Source: Gilliamella apicola
Lineage (GTDB): Bacteria > Pseudomonadota > Gammaproteobacteria > Enterobacterales > Orbaceae
DNA: 64,000 bases
Assembly (NCBI RefSeq): GCF_000599985.1
Contig: NZ_CP007445.1
Coordinates: 2,852,001 to 2,916,000 of the forward strand
Direction: 5' to 3'
Numbering within the stretch: the stretch's first letter is position 1; every line of letters starts with the position of its first letter. This document shows positions 55,310 through 64,000 of the stretch, in pieces. Below the pieces are notes generated by a model. It ran no database searches and was not told the origin of the DNA. It saw nothing but the letters and a program-made list of their open reading frames with translations. A program made the translations under genes and the position numbers.

Positions 55310-56686
55310 TTAATGTTGGCTCACAATCGCAGCTAATTGTTGGCACGCATCTTCATATCCACAATGTTCGTAAATACCTTGTTGCAAAAATTTTTGCATG
55401 GCTGGATATAAAGTTATCGCCTTATCTAGCAAAGGATCAGTACCTGCCACATAGGCGCCAACATTAATTAAATCGCGATTACGTTGAAAACTGGAAAATA
55501 GCTGTTTAAACAAGCGTGATTTCTTTTCATCTTTAGTAGCGGTAAGATCGGTCATTACTCGACTAATAGATGCTTCAATATCAATAGCAGGATAGTGACC
55601 TGACTCAGCAAGTGTACGCGACAAAACAATATGCCCATCTAATATTGCCCTAGCCGAATCAGCTATCGGATCTTGTTGATCATCACCTTCGGTTAAAACC
55701 GTATAAAAAGCAGTAATTGCTCCTTTACCATGATCGTCATTGCCGGCTCTTTCAACAAGTGCTGGTAATTTTGCAAATACAGAAGGAGGATATCCTTTGG
55801 TCGCTGGAGGTTCACCTATTGCTAAGGCAATTTCTCGTTGCGCCATAGCATAGCGAGTTAAAGAATCCATAATTAATAACACATTAAAACCTTGATCGCG
55901 AAAGCTTTCAGCAATTCTTGTTGCATAAGCCGCGCCTTGCAAACGTAATAATGGTGATACATCGGCTGGTGCGGCGACCACAACAGCACGAGCTAAACCT
56001 TCTTCACCTAAAATATTTTCAATAAAATCTTTAACTTCTCGTCCACGTTCACCAATCAAGCCTACAACAATAATATCGGCTTGTGTATAACGCGCCATCA
56101 TACCGAGTAAAACACTCTTACCAACACCCGAACCAGCAAATAACCCCATCCGTTGGCCTTGTCCAACAGTTAATAATGCGTTGATGGCTCTGACCCCAAC
56201 ATCCAGAACCTGATGAATGGGAGTACGATTTAAAGGGTTGAGTGTTTTATTAACTAAACCAGCATATTCAATATGTTCTGACAATGGTTTGCCATCTAAT
56301 GGTTTACCCATGGCATCAACGATTCGACCCAATAACGCCATACCGACGGGTAATAATTTATGGCTAAAATGCGCTAAATCATATTGTGAAGTATAAACTC
56401 TGGCACCTAATAAAATGCCGTCCGTTGCCTCAAATGGCATCAAAAATAATGTTTGCCCATTGAATCCAACCACTTCACACTCAACCGCATCAAGTTGACC
56501 ATTAGATTGTCGCTCAACAAAACAGTTTGAACCTAATGGTAATTTTAATCCCACAGCTTCAAGAACTAATCCCGATGCTTTAACTAAGCGCCCATATTGG
56601 CGAATTAAGGATAAGGATTGAAGTTGCTGCGTAGCTTGGTCTATTTTATTGATCCATTGAGATGAGTAAGTCATATTAATGCTCAT
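55310..56686 (-). CDS. fliI: Flagellum-specific ATPase FliI
   Basis: FliI is the hexameric ATPase of the flagellar type III secretion system, related to F1 beta. Walker [16 protein letters not shown] lies near residue 180–190. The Walker B region is [40 protein letters not shown]. It is 458 aa (Salmonella 456). The start ATG overlaps the fliH stop by ATGA, indicating translational coupling. Confidence 0.97.
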   Translation of the reverse strand: MSINMTYSSQWINKIDQATQQLQSLSLIRQYGRLVKASGLVLEAVGLKLPLGSNCFVERQSNGQLDAVECEVVGFNGQTLFLMPFEATDGILLGARVYTSQYDLAHFSHKLLPVGMALLGRIVDAMGKPLDGKPLSEHIEYAGLVNKTLNPLNRTPIHQVLDVGVRAINALLTVGQGQRMGLFAGSGVGKSVLLGMMARYTQADIIVVGLIGERGREVKDFIENILGEEGLARAVVVAAPADVSPLLRLQGAAYATRIAESFRDQGFNVLLIMDSLTRYAMAQREIALAIGEPPATKGYPPSVFAKLPALVERAGNDDHGKGAITAFYTVLTEGDDQQDPIADSARAILDGHIVLSRTLAESGHYPAIDIEASISRVMTDLTATKDEKKSRLFKQLFSSFQRNRDLINVGAYVAGTDPLLDKAITLYPAMQKFLQQGIYEHCGYEDACQQLAAIVSQH

Positions 56687-57441
56687 GTTTCATGTAAACA
56701 ATCGGACATGATTTGCCAATGATTGGTAACATTGGTATCAATTTCATTGGTATCTGTAAAAATTTTACAACCACCACTTTCAATATTAGGATCGGCGATA
56801 ACTTGCCAATGATATTGTTTAATCTCTTCATTCATTATTGGTTCTAACCACAACAGATCATCAGGGTTAAGATGCAATAAAATCGGCTCTGATAACATCG
56901 AACACTGCTCAATAAGCATTTGTATCGTAAAGACCAACTGCTTTTGTTTGACTTTAGAAAGAGTTCCAACGGTTTTTTGTGCAGCAAGCATTGCTAAATC
57001 AATTAATTTGGGCACGATTAACTCATCAATTTCATTAATTGACTGCTGAAAATTGCGAATTAGATCCGTTATGTTTTCAGCCGCTTTTAACTTTTCATCA
57101 CTAAGTTGCTGCTCTATCTGTTGACGTCCTTCTTGCTGTCCAAGCGCAAATCCCTGTTCATAGCCAGACTTTTTACCTATATCAAAACCTTCAGTTTGAC
57201 CTAAAGTAAATCCTTCTTGATAAGCTTGAGCTTTAACTTCTTGCTTTAACTGCTCAAGTATTTCTTGATCGATATCAGGTTCTTTAGTCGATTCAACTAA
57301 CTCTAATTCCTGTTCAGGCTGGCAACTTTCACTTTCTTGGGCACTATCGTTGGTACTTAATTTCGATAACGTTACTGATGTTAAATCCTGAAAACTAAGT
57401 GGTTTCCAGTTTAATCTACTGGGTTGATTATACATACTCAT
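56683..57441 (-). CDS. fliH: Flagellar export ATPase regulator FliH
   Basis: FliH is the peripheral-stalk-like partner that holds FliI at the C ring. An acidic N-terminal part is followed by the typical Gly-repeat helix ([35 protein letters not shown], GxxxG pattern) and a C-terminal domain ([19 protein letters not shown]… [13 protein letters not shown]… [18 protein letters not shown]). Several start codons (GTG 57450, ATG 57444, 57441, 57435) overlap the fliG end; I chose 57441 without strong evidence. It is about 252 aa. Confidence 0.92.
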   Translation of the reverse strand: MSMYNQPSRLNWKPLSFQDLTSVTLSKLSTNDSAQESESCQPEQELELVESTKEPDIDQEILEQLKQEVKAQAYQEGFTLGQTEGFDIGKKSGYEQGFALGQQEGRQQIEQQLSDEKLKAAENITDLIRNFQQSINEIDELIVPKLIDLAMLAAQKTVGTLSKVKQKQLVFTIQMLIEQCSMLSEPILLHLNPDDLLWLEPIMNEEIKQYHWQVIADPNIESGGCKIFTDTNEIDTNVTNHWQIMSDCLHET

Positions 57442-58429
57442 CATCACCACTACTCAAGATCACTTCACCACTTTCTGCTAAGCGACGCGCAATAACCAAA
57501 ATTTTCTTCTGTTCTGTTTCAACTTGTGATAAGCGAACTGGTGGTCTATTTTCCAGATCTTCACGTAAAATAGATGCGGCACGTTGTGACATATTACTTA
57601 ATAACTTATCACGTAATGTGCTTGACGCACCTTTCAAGGCAATAATTAATGTTTCATTATCGACCTCTTTAAGTAGACGTTGGATACTTCTGTCATCGAC
57701 TTCAACCAGATTTTCAAATAAGAACATTTCATCAATAATTTTTTGAGCAAGTTCATTGTCATAATCACGTAACGCATTAATAACAAGCTCTTCTTGATGT
57801 GATTTCATTAAATTAATAATTTCAGCAGCAGTACGAATCCCACCCATATTATTAAGTTTAATATTTTGACCATGTAATAATGTAGATAATGATGTCGATA
57901 AAACTTGTAGAGCTGATGGTTCAACACCACCAAAAGTTGCAATACGTAACATGACATCATTACGTAATTCGTCATCAAAAAGATTTAAAATTTCAGCAGC
58001 TAAATCTCGATTTAGATGAACTAAAATAGTAGCAATAATTTGTGGATGCTCTTTTTTAACCAGATCAACTGCGCGTGCAGCATCAACAAAATTAAGCATT
58101 TCAAGTCCATCGGTAGCTTCTTCACGATTTGTTTCTAACAACTCATCAAGTAAACGTTCGGTTTTTTCAGTGCCTATAGATTTTTCGAGTATTGAACGTA
58201 AATAACCATCTTTATCGGTAGTTAAAACTGCACAATTTTCAAGTGTAAATTGACATTCATTAAGGACGCTTTTCAATTGATCTTGCGAAAGCTGTGGTAA
58301 AGACATCATCGCACTACTGATATGTTGTACCTCTTTAGAACTAAGATATTGCATCACTTTGGCAGCAAGATTTTCTCCTAATATCATCATTACTGTGGCG
58401 GCTTTTTGAGATTCACTTAAATTCATCAT
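57428..58429 (-). CDS. fliG: Flagellar motor switch protein FliG
   Basis: FliG is the rotor protein that contacts the stator MotA. The three-domain layout is visible: an N-terminal MS-ring binding domain (SQKAATVMMILGENLAAKVMQYLSSKEVQ), a middle domain with EHPQ and a C-terminal domain with charged torque helix (DDRSIQRLLKEVDNETLIIALKGA, RDKLLSNMSQRAASILREDLENRPPVRLSQVETEQKKI). It is 333 aa. Its ATG overlaps the fliF stop by ATGA. Confidence 0.97.
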   Translation of the reverse strand: MMNLSESQKAATVMMILGENLAAKVMQYLSSKEVQHISSAMMSLPQLSQDQLKSVLNECQFTLENCAVLTTDKDGYLRSILEKSIGTEKTERLLDELLETNREEATDGLEMLNFVDAARAVDLVKKEHPQIIATILVHLNRDLAAEILNLFDDELRNDVMLRIATFGGVEPSALQVLSTSLSTLLHGQNIKLNNMGGIRTAAEIINLMKSHQEELVINALRDYDNELAQKIIDEMFLFENLVEVDDRSIQRLLKEVDNETLIIALKGASSTLRDKLLSNMSQRAASILREDLENRPPVRLSQVETEQKKILVIARRLAESGEVILSSGDDEYV

Positions 58430-60138
58430 TCTGTGTCCTCCTTATTCAACCAACCACGAATAATTAATGCCATAACTCGAGGGTCTTTCTCGACAATTTT
58501 ACGAATATATTGTTGTTGTTGCATATTATCTTCAAATATTTTCTGCTGCTGTTTACTGTGCGCTTTATAATCTAATTTCTCATCTAGCGTTATATGGTCA
58601 TCAACCTCTTTATTATTAAAACTTAAGTAATGTCGTTGTAATTTCAGCCATACTGAACGCAATGCTTTTCGCCAGATAATCCAAATGATTAAAATATAGA
58701 TTAAATACTTACCGCCTGTTTTGATAGAATCGTAAAATTCAGGCGTTTTCCAAAATGCAATACCACTCTCTTCATCAGATTCTTGATCGGTAAATTTCAA
58801 ATTGGCAACAGTTAAACTATCGCCACGTAATTGAGAAAACCCCATCGCTTGACGAGCTAATGATTCAATATTGTTTAATTCATTACTATCAAGTTTTACC
58901 CATTGTTCAGTTGGAAGTGATGATTTATTTTCATCATTATTCTCATTTGTCTCATTATTCTCTAATTCATTGGTCACAAACTTGTAGTTAACTAACACTG
59001 CAACCGATAAACGTTTAATACGCCCCTCGGGTATTTGGCTATGTACAACTTGCCGATTAACTTCATAATTTAAGGTATTATTCGATTGCCAGTTACTCGG
59101 TTGCGACTTATCAGTAATATCTTTGGATTCCTTGTCTTCATCAATAGGAGCACTTGATGTAGGAATGGGCTGATTAGATAACGCACCTGGCACACCACCA
59201 ATACCATAGCTATTAATTAATTGCCGATTTTCCGTTAACTGTTTACTGCGAATAGTTTGCTTGGCAATATCACTATTAGGATCATAAATTTCTGATGTTG
59301 ATTCTTGTCGACTAAAATCAACCTCAGCATTCACTTGCACCCGAACATTATTTTTACCCAAAATAGGGATAATAATTTTTTCAACCCGCTCACGAACACT
59401 GTTTTCGATGCGTTCACTGAATTCTAATTGCGCCACATTGGCATTTCTGTCTCGATAATTTTCACCTGTTAATAGATGACCATGTTGATCAATAATTGTG
59501 ACTTTATCTGCCTGTAATTCTGGTACGCTACTTGAAATTAAATGAATAATGGCATCAATTTGACCTTGTGATAAGCTACGACCGGGTAATAGTGTTAATG
59601 CCACAGATGCGGAAGGAAATTTTCGTTCTCTGACAAATAATGATGGTTTAGGCATCGCCAAATGCACTCTCGCATCATCAATGCTACTTATAATCGATAT
59701 TGTTCTGGATAATTCGCCCTCCAAAGCACGTTGGTAATTTATCTGTTCATTGAATTGACTCATACCAAAACTTTCTTTATCGAGCAACTCAAAGCCAACA
59801 GCGCCACCTTTAGGCAGTCCTTGTTGAGCAATACGCAAACGCGTATCATAAACTTTATCTTCAGGAATTAAGATAGTCGAACCAGACGATGAAAATTTAT
59901 AGGGAATATTCATCTTATCGAGTTGGCTGATAATCTCGCCACCATCTTTATCATTTAAATTACTAAATAAAACACTATAAGAATCATCTTTAGCCCATAA
60001 ATAGATGATACTGATAATAGCAATAGCAATAACAGCTGCAATTGACCATGCCATTTTGGCATTTTGTTTTATTTGATTTATAAAAGGTAACTTATTTAAT
60101 TTTGATTCGCCTTTACCATCGACTGTTTGGCTAGCCAT
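58426..60138 (-). CDS. fliF: Flagellar MS-ring protein FliF
   Basis: FliF forms the MS ring in the inner membrane, the base on which the motor and export gate assemble. One helix near residue 30–48 (AWSIAAVIAIAIISIIYLW) and another near 460–478 flank the periplasmic ring-building motifs (LFSNLNDKDGGEIISQLDKMNIPYKFS, FGMSQFNEQINYQRALEGELSRTI, ARVHLAMPKPSLFVRERKFPSASVALTLLPGRSLS). A C-terminal cytoplasmic tail binds FliG. It is 570 aa. It starts the fliF–fliK operon, divergent from fliE. Confidence 0.97.
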   Translation of the reverse strand: MASQTVDGKGESKLNKLPFINQIKQNAKMAWSIAAVIAIAIISIIYLWAKDDSYSVLFSNLNDKDGGEIISQLDKMNIPYKFSSSGSTILIPEDKVYDTRLRIAQQGLPKGGAVGFELLDKESFGMSQFNEQINYQRALEGELSRTISIISSIDDARVHLAMPKPSLFVRERKFPSASVALTLLPGRSLSQGQIDAIIHLISSSVPELQADKVTIIDQHGHLLTGENYRDRNANVAQLEFSERIENSVRERVEKIIIPILGKNNVRVQVNAEVDFSRQESTSEIYDPNSDIAKQTIRSKQLTENRQLINSYGIGGVPGALSNQPIPTSSAPIDEDKESKDITDKSQPSNWQSNNTLNYEVNRQVVHSQIPEGRIKRLSVAVLVNYKFVTNELENNETNENNDENKSSLPTEQWVKLDSNELNNIESLARQAMGFSQLRGDSLTVANLKFTDQESDEESGIAFWKTPEFYDSIKTGGKYLIYILIIWIIWRKALRSVWLKLQRHYLSFNNKEVDDHITLDEKLDYKAHSKQQQKIFEDNMQQQQYIRKIVEKDPRVMALIIRGWLNKEDTE

Positions 60139-60310
60139 AAAAATCCTAATGCTAAGCTGATTAGATTAATTCTAGGCTCTATTATCTTTGTATTAATAAA
60201 AATCAATAGCTAAAAAAACACAGCATTTGTCCCTTACTTATGCCATTTAGTTTTTGCCTTGTATGATAAATTGCACCGTAAAATGACAAAATGAAAACAA
60301 CCAAACCGTT

Positions 60311-60616
60311 ATGACAACGATCAATACATTAAATACAACTGAACTTACAAATTTAAATGCACCATATGCAACAAAGCCTCAATTAACAGATGAGAATAAC
60401 TTTATTAATGAGTTAAAAACTGCATTAGATAACATTAGCCAATTGCAAATACAAGCTAATAATTCAGCTAAAGCTTTTGAAATGGGAGAACCGAATGTTT
60501 CTCTAAATGAAGTAATGGTTAATATGCAAAAATCTTCAGTTTCATTACAATTTGGTATTCAAGTTCGAAATAAATTAGTTTCAGCATATCAAGAAATCAT
60601 GAATATGAATGTTTAA
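60311..60616 (+). CDS. fliE: Flagellar hook-basal body complex protein FliE
   Basis: FliE is the adapter between MS ring and rod, and an early export substrate. It is 101 aa, with the C-terminal half QANNSAKAFEMGEPNVSLNEVMVNMQKSSVSLQFGIQVRNKLVSAYQEIMNMNV as in all FliE. It diverges from fliF across a 172-bp shared control region, as in Salmonella. No clear Shine-Dalgarno precedes the ATG, and no convincing sigma-28 promoter was found in the shared region. Confidence 0.95.
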   Translation: MTTINTLNTTELTNLNAPYATKPQLTDENNFINELKTALDNISQLQIQANNSAKAFEMGEPNVSLNEVMVNMQKSSVSLQFGIQVRNKLVSAYQEIMNMNV

Positions 60617-60654
60617 ACCATTATTAGATAGCTCACTATCTACTAGATAATGGT
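60617..60654 (+). terminator. Hairpin after fliE
   Basis: A nested inverted repeat overlaps the end of fliE: ACCATTAT (60617–60624) with ATAATGGT (60647–60654), enclosing TAGATAG/CTATCTA. No T-run follows. A second short hairpin (60686–60693 with 60701–60708) lies downstream. The rest of the gap to 60916 holds only the promoter listed next. Confidence 0.4.
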
Positions 60655-60797
60655 ATTTGAGTTTAAAAAATATGATTAATTAACCGCCAATTTTTATAGT
60701 AAATTGGCTTAACCTCACCACTATTTTAGCTACAACAACAAATCCTTCGCTCCCTTTTAACCTGTTATTATTTTAAAATAATTTAGATTATTGATAT

Positions 60798-60826
60798 TTA
60801 ACGTCATACAAATTATGACATATAAT
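60798..60826 (+). promoter_or_regulatory. Promoter with operator-like palindrome upstream of the small secreted protein gene
   Basis: TTAACG (60798–60803, four of six -35 bases) and a perfect TATAAT (60821–60826) are 17 bp apart. The spacer contains the palindrome GTCATA-N5-TATGAC (60803–60819). A repressor or activator could bind there. About 90 bp to the start codon. Confidence 0.45.
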
Positions 60827-60916
60827 CGGCATAGTAAATATCGAAGCGGTATTGTAAGATAACTAATAGAAATGGGAATTTTTTAGATTCGATTACTAAT
60901 AATGGAAAAAGACCTT

Positions 60917-61279
60917 ATGTTAAACAATACAAAAAAAATAATACTATTTTTCAGTTTATTACTAGCAATAGTTTCAACCAATTGTCAGGCGCAGGAACAA
61001 ACTTCAACGCCAGTAGTTAGCTGTCCTGCAACAATGTCTGATGGCCACAGTGTTTACTCATTCTATACGGCTTCTTTATACGATTCTCCAGTTTGGAATG
61101 GCATTGAGTTAGTTCCTGACATAGATAACAAAGATAGACTCCGCTGGACACTTAACTCTACAATCAATCCCTATTTCGTTTGTTCGTATAATGAAGGTCA
61201 TTCCATCGTTTTTCATATTAAACAAGCCAGTTATTGTGAAGTCATAAACACACCAAAACAGGCAAGGTGTATGCCATAA
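60917..61279 (+). CDS. Small secreted protein, possibly STY0301-like
   Basis: The 120-aa product has a signal peptide (NNTKKIILFFSLLLAIVSTNCQAQ). The mature part of about 95 residues has four cysteines (VVSCPATM, YFVCSYN, ASYCEV and ARCMP), likely two disulfides, so it should be periplasmic or secreted. The pattern of a leading C-P, a W-x-L block, C-S-Y and late cysteines recalls the uncharacterised STY0301 family, but that is a tentative match. The start at 60917 follows GGAAAAAGA; the ATG at 60902 lacks a ribosome site. A decayed paralogue follows. It lies within the flagellar cluster but shows no flagellar motif. Confidence 0.75.
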   Translation: MLNNTKKIILFFSLLLAIVSTNCQAQEQTSTPVVSCPATMSDGHSVYSFYTASLYDSPVWNGIELVPDIDNKDRLRWTLNSTINPYFVCSYNEGHSIVFHIKQASYCEVINTPKQARCMP

Positions 61280-61380
61280 TTATTTGTTAGGGATAAATTT
61301 TTCAAATAAAATGTATTTTTATATTATTGAATAAGAAAACAAACAGTTAGTTTCCTATTTAGTTTTATATCAATAAATAG

Positions 61381-61620
61381 TCTAGCCCAGCAATCTTTCC
61401 TGCGGGCAATGCCACTTATAAACTTTATAATGCTCGTTTATTTATTGGCAAGGTATATCTACACTCTGAACTAAGACCTAAAAAACTTGGAAATGGTGAT
61501 ATAAAATAGACACTTAATACTAATGAACTGTTAGGTAATTCATTGGTTTGTGAGTATATGTATAATAACACCGAAAGTTATCTGCCCTTAATGCAAAAGG
61601 TTCCAATTATAGCAAAATGA
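61381..61620 (+). pseudogene. Decayed paralogue of the small secreted protein
   Basis: The frame from 61381 encodes a chain that aligns to the upstream gene: YKLYNARLFIGKVY against YSFYTASLYDSPVW, then ELRP against ELVP, TLNTNE against TLNSTI, and VCEYMYNN against VCSYNEGH. At 61507–61509 a TAG stands where the intact gene has the tryptophan of RWTLN (TGG to TAG). A stop also precedes the segment, so the signal peptide is lost, and a TGA ends it at 61620. This is a tandem duplicate in decay. Confidence 0.75.
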
Positions 61621-61781
61621 ACCAATCGCCAGTACAAGTAAAGTTTATACGTTAACGATCTAAAATTAATCAATAAAAAAATTTGAGGAAAGGAAGTTTT
61701 TGTATGTAAAAAACCTTTTCCTCAATTACTTTTAGTTAGTTACCTAATTGCTTAGTAAATAAGATCAAGAATATTTAGTTC

Positions 61782-62129
61782 TTATAATAAGTCGGCTATT
61801 TTTTGATAGCTGTTTATTTTAGTTTGATAATCAACTTGTTCGCCAATAAGTTTGCTCAGTTCTCTACGCCGCGCATGCATTAACTGTACTAATTGCTGAT
61901 GATAACTAATTATATTGTTGAAATACATTTTAATCACATCTTGATGTTGTAAAGGTATACTTTCAATAAAAGTTAACCCATCAGTTAATTTAAGATTTTC
62001 CGTTAATTGATGATATTTTGGTTGCCAACTGATTAAAGATTCCCAATCTTCTTTTTGAGTATCAATTAGCATTTGTTCAACAACATAATTAAGTTGCTCA
62101 TATTGTTCTAATAATAAATTAGTATTCAA
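61782..62129 (-). CDS. fliT: Flagellar export chaperone FliT
   Basis: FliT is a small helical protein that chaperones the cap protein FliD and, in Salmonella, inhibits FlhDC. The 115-aa chain is wholly helical with LLLEQYEQLNYVVEQMLIDTQKEDWESLISWQPKYHQL. Identity in this family is low, so the call depends on its place after fliD and fliS. Confidence 0.85.
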   Translation of the reverse strand: MNTNLLLEQYEQLNYVVEQMLIDTQKEDWESLISWQPKYHQLTENLKLTDGLTFIESIPLQHQDVIKMYFNNIISYHQQLVQLMHARRRELSKLIGEQVDYQTKINSYQKIADLL

Positions 62130-62142
62130 AGCTGTTACATCC

Positions 62143-62520
62143 TTATGCTATTTCTCGCCAAGCTTGAGCAATATTATCAAGCAAATCAAAACAGGTTTGC
62201 AGTTTTTCCCTATCATTGTGTAAGTTAGCTAAAATCAATTGTTGGCTAATGTAGTGATAGAGCTGATCTAAGTTTTCGGCAATTTCACCACCTTGATCTA
62301 AATCAAGACAACTTTTAAGTCCATTATCAATGATATTAATTGCTTTGGAAATGGCTTTTCCTTTACCTGCAATATCACCTTTTTGTATATATAAATCAGC
62401 GAGTCGAATAGCATTAAGTGCGCCGTCAAATAACAAAACAATAAGCTGATGTGGTGATGCCTGACTGACACTGGTTTCTAAATTAACTTGTTTATAAGCT
62501 TGAGATCCCATTTTATACAT
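62143..62520 (-). CDS. fliS: Flagellar export chaperone FliS
   Basis: FliS binds flagellin in the cytoplasm and prevents early polymerisation. The 125-aa sequence has the family start YKQVNLETSVSQASPHQLIVLLFDGALNAIRLAD and KGKAISKAINIIDNGLKSCLDLDQGGEIAENLDQLYHYI. It lies between fliD and fliT in the conserved fliDST order. Confidence 0.95.
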   Translation of the reverse strand: MYKMGSQAYKQVNLETSVSQASPHQLIVLLFDGALNAIRLADLYIQKGDIAGKGKAISKAINIIDNGLKSCLDLDQGGEIAENLDQLYHYISQQLILANLHNDREKLQTCFDLLDNIAQAWREIA

Positions 62521-62529
62521 TGTTATGCC

Positions 62530-63963
62530 TTATTTTTTTAAATTCGCCATCATTTCAAATTGGGTAGTAAGGTAATTACTCATACCATTTAATTCATTGA
62601 TTAATATATCTAGCTTGGTAAATTGTACCCGATAACGCTCGATAGTTTGGTCAATGGAGTTATTGACTTGATCATAGCGTTTATCTAATGATTTTAATGT
62701 TGAATTTAAACCATTAGTTGCAGTATCAATCATGCCATCACTATCAATAAAACTACTGACTTTGGCAAACACTTCGTTAGCAATGCCTGTTGTTTCACCA
62801 TCTCCCGTAAATAAAATGGCTACTGCTTCACTGTTTTCTTTAAGGGCTTTTTCCAATTCGTTTTCTTTAATCACCAACTTGCCATTGCTGTCCATATTGA
62901 TACCAATTTGTGACAGTACCGAAAATTCACCTGCTTGACCTTTCGAAAATATAGAACGAATGCTTTGATCAATATTACGTAGAGTGGAATCTCCAATCAG
63001 TGGTCCATTATTACTATTTAATTCATCTGAATTGGCATCGCTGGCAGTAAATTGCGTTAAGGTTGATATGGTTGATTGCAATTGATTAAATGCATCCACC
63101 CACTCTTTAAGTGCCTCTTGCGTTTTTTCATTATCGGCCGCAATAGTTAAATTTTGTGAGGTAGTTGTGACCGCTTTTAACGTAATATCAACGCCCGGAA
63201 TAACATCTTTAACAGTATTTGATGCACTATTAACCGTAATACCATTAAAACTAAATTTGGCATCTTGCGCTTTAGCGACTTCACTCATTGCCGATGAATC
63301 AGCTTGATGAATATCAAAGCCAATGAGTGAATTAAGCTTATCATCATCCGATGAAACAGAAGTAATGGCTTGTTGTTCTCCGGTTTCTTTTGATGTAATA
63401 ACTAACTGATAACTATCCGTTCCTGAACGCACAATGGTTGCATTTACAGATGATTCACTGGTTGAACCATCTTCATTAACCACTTTCGCTTGATTAATCG
63501 CATTGGCAATCGACTCTAAAGACGTCTCATCCTTGGATAAAGTAACATTTAACTTTTGGCCATTGGCTTGTTCAATGGTGAGTGTCCGAGTTTCATTATC
63601 ATTGCCGAGCGCTGAATTTTTATCATTTACTGCGTTAGTTGCAACGCTATGTGCACGAGCAAGTTGTTCAACACTAACCGTATAATTACCCAATTGAGCA
63701 TTACTGCTTACATTAGTCGTAAAATAATTATCATTACCTGATACGGTGCGGGCATGAAAGAGTTCTTTTTTTTGCAGTTTTGCTGTTGCACTATTAAATG
63801 TGGATAACGCACTTTTTAACTTGCCAAAACCACTAATCTTATTATTTATTGTTTTTTGCTGCGCTTTTATTGGTGTAAGACGATTTTTTTCAACGGCTTC
63901 TAATTGATCTAATACTTCATTTAAATCAATACCAGAACCAATTCCTAAAATACTCATTGCCAT
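62530..63963 (-). CDS. fliD: Flagellar hook-associated protein 2 (filament cap) FliD
   Basis: FliD forms the pentameric cap that helps flagellin fold at the filament tip. The N-terminal domain MSILGIGSGIDLNEVLDQLEAVEKNRLTPIKAQQKTINNKISGFGKLKSALSTF and the C-terminal coiled coil LKSLDKRYDQVNNSIDQTIERYRVQFTKLDILINELNGMSNYLTTQFEMM are typical. The middle domains (about residues 90–390) are variable. It is 477 aa with TAGGG before the ATG. It heads fliDST. The window ends 37 bp upstream, so its promoter is not seen fully. Confidence 0.96.
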   Translation of the reverse strand: MAMSILGIGSGIDLNEVLDQLEAVEKNRLTPIKAQQKTINNKISGFGKLKSALSTFNSATAKLQKKELFHARTVSGNDNYFTTNVSSNAQLGNYTVSVEQLARAHSVATNAVNDKNSALGNDNETRTLTIEQANGQKLNVTLSKDETSLESIANAINQAKVVNEDGSTSESSVNATIVRSGTDSYQLVITSKETGEQQAITSVSSDDDKLNSLIGFDIHQADSSAMSEVAKAQDAKFSFNGITVNSASNTVKDVIPGVDITLKAVTTTSQNLTIAADNEKTQEALKEWVDAFNQLQSTISTLTQFTASDANSDELNSNNGPLIGDSTLRNIDQSIRSIFSKGQAGEFSVLSQIGINMDSNGKLVIKENELEKALKENSEAVAILFTGDGETTGIANEVFAKVSSFIDSDGMIDTATNGLNSTLKSLDKRYDQVNNSIDQTIERYRVQFTKLDILINELNGMSNYLTTQFEMMANLKK

Positions 63964-64000
63964 GATTAATTACCCTAATATAAATTCTTTCATCACTTGT

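Noticed and set aside
60246..60269. Possible sigma-28 promoter before fliE
   Set aside because: The TTTAGTTT and GATAA parts are only 8 bp apart and the GCC of the -10 is missing; the match is not convincing.

Overview
The window is a strongly AT-rich chromosomal segment of a gammaproteobacterium. Most proteins resemble Escherichia coli orthologues, and several gene orders are enterobacterial: rrn–gmhB–metNIQ–trmO, hslR–hslO, greA/yhbY/rlmE/ftsH/folP, rpsL–rpsG–fusA–tuf, and fliE diverging from fliF–fliR. The AT-rich coding, the compact sugar loci and an E. coli-like xylose system fit a host-associated Orbaceae member such as a Gilliamella-like insect gut symbiont. That genus-level guess is inference. 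No phage, plasmid, transposase or CRISPR array is visible.

Layout. 1–3.6 kb: a ribosomal RNA operon on the minus strand (23S 5' part, tRNA-Glu, 16S, boxA sites, P2 and P1 promoters). 3.7–8 kb: gmhB (minus), then metNIQ (plus) under tandem MetJ boxes placed inside the promoter spacer, then trmO. 8.2–11.2 kb: hslO, hslR and an AsmA/YicH-like protein (minus). 11.4–16.5 kb: greA, yhbY, rlmE, ftsH, folP and a decayed RpiR-type regulator. 16.6–22.1 kb: ubiA and a dmsABC–dmsD anaerobic DMSO/N-oxide reductase operon (minus). 22.4–32 kb: parE–parC–djlA–trkH, a YegH-type TerC/CBS protein and an adenine permease. 32.3–41.3 kb: a pentose region with xylE, xylA, xylB, a cytoplasmic GH43 beta-xylosidase, an MFS transporter and xylR. 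CRP-like and shared XylR-like sites are present, and a decayed copy of the xylB 3' end lies between the two sub-operons. 41.6–46.2 kb: the str operon. 46.3–48.8 kb: a Crp/Fnr-type regulator divergent from a cupin and a methyltransferase, then yjdM. 49–64 kb: flagellar genes fliR to fliF (minus), fliE (plus), a small secreted protein with a decayed paralogue, and fliT, fliS, fliD (minus).

How the genes work together. The pentose block forms one pathway: an oligosaccharide or xyloside is imported (MFS), hydrolysed in the cytoplasm (GH43), and the xylose, also imported by XylE, is isomerised (XylA) and phosphorylated (XylB) under XylR and CRP. The flagellar block encodes the MS ring, switch, export gate, export ATPase complex, hook-length ruler, filament cap and their chaperones. 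No flagellin or flhDC is inside the window.

Most unusual points: a 240-bp-period tandem duplication (about 97% identical) inside fliK, the hook-length ruler gene; a small secreted protein with a TGG-to-TAG pseudogene paralogue inside the flagellar cluster; a xylB remnant; a 44-bp repeat found in two distant intergenic regions; and a three-gene regulator–cupin–methyltransferase unit with perfect palindromes in its control region.
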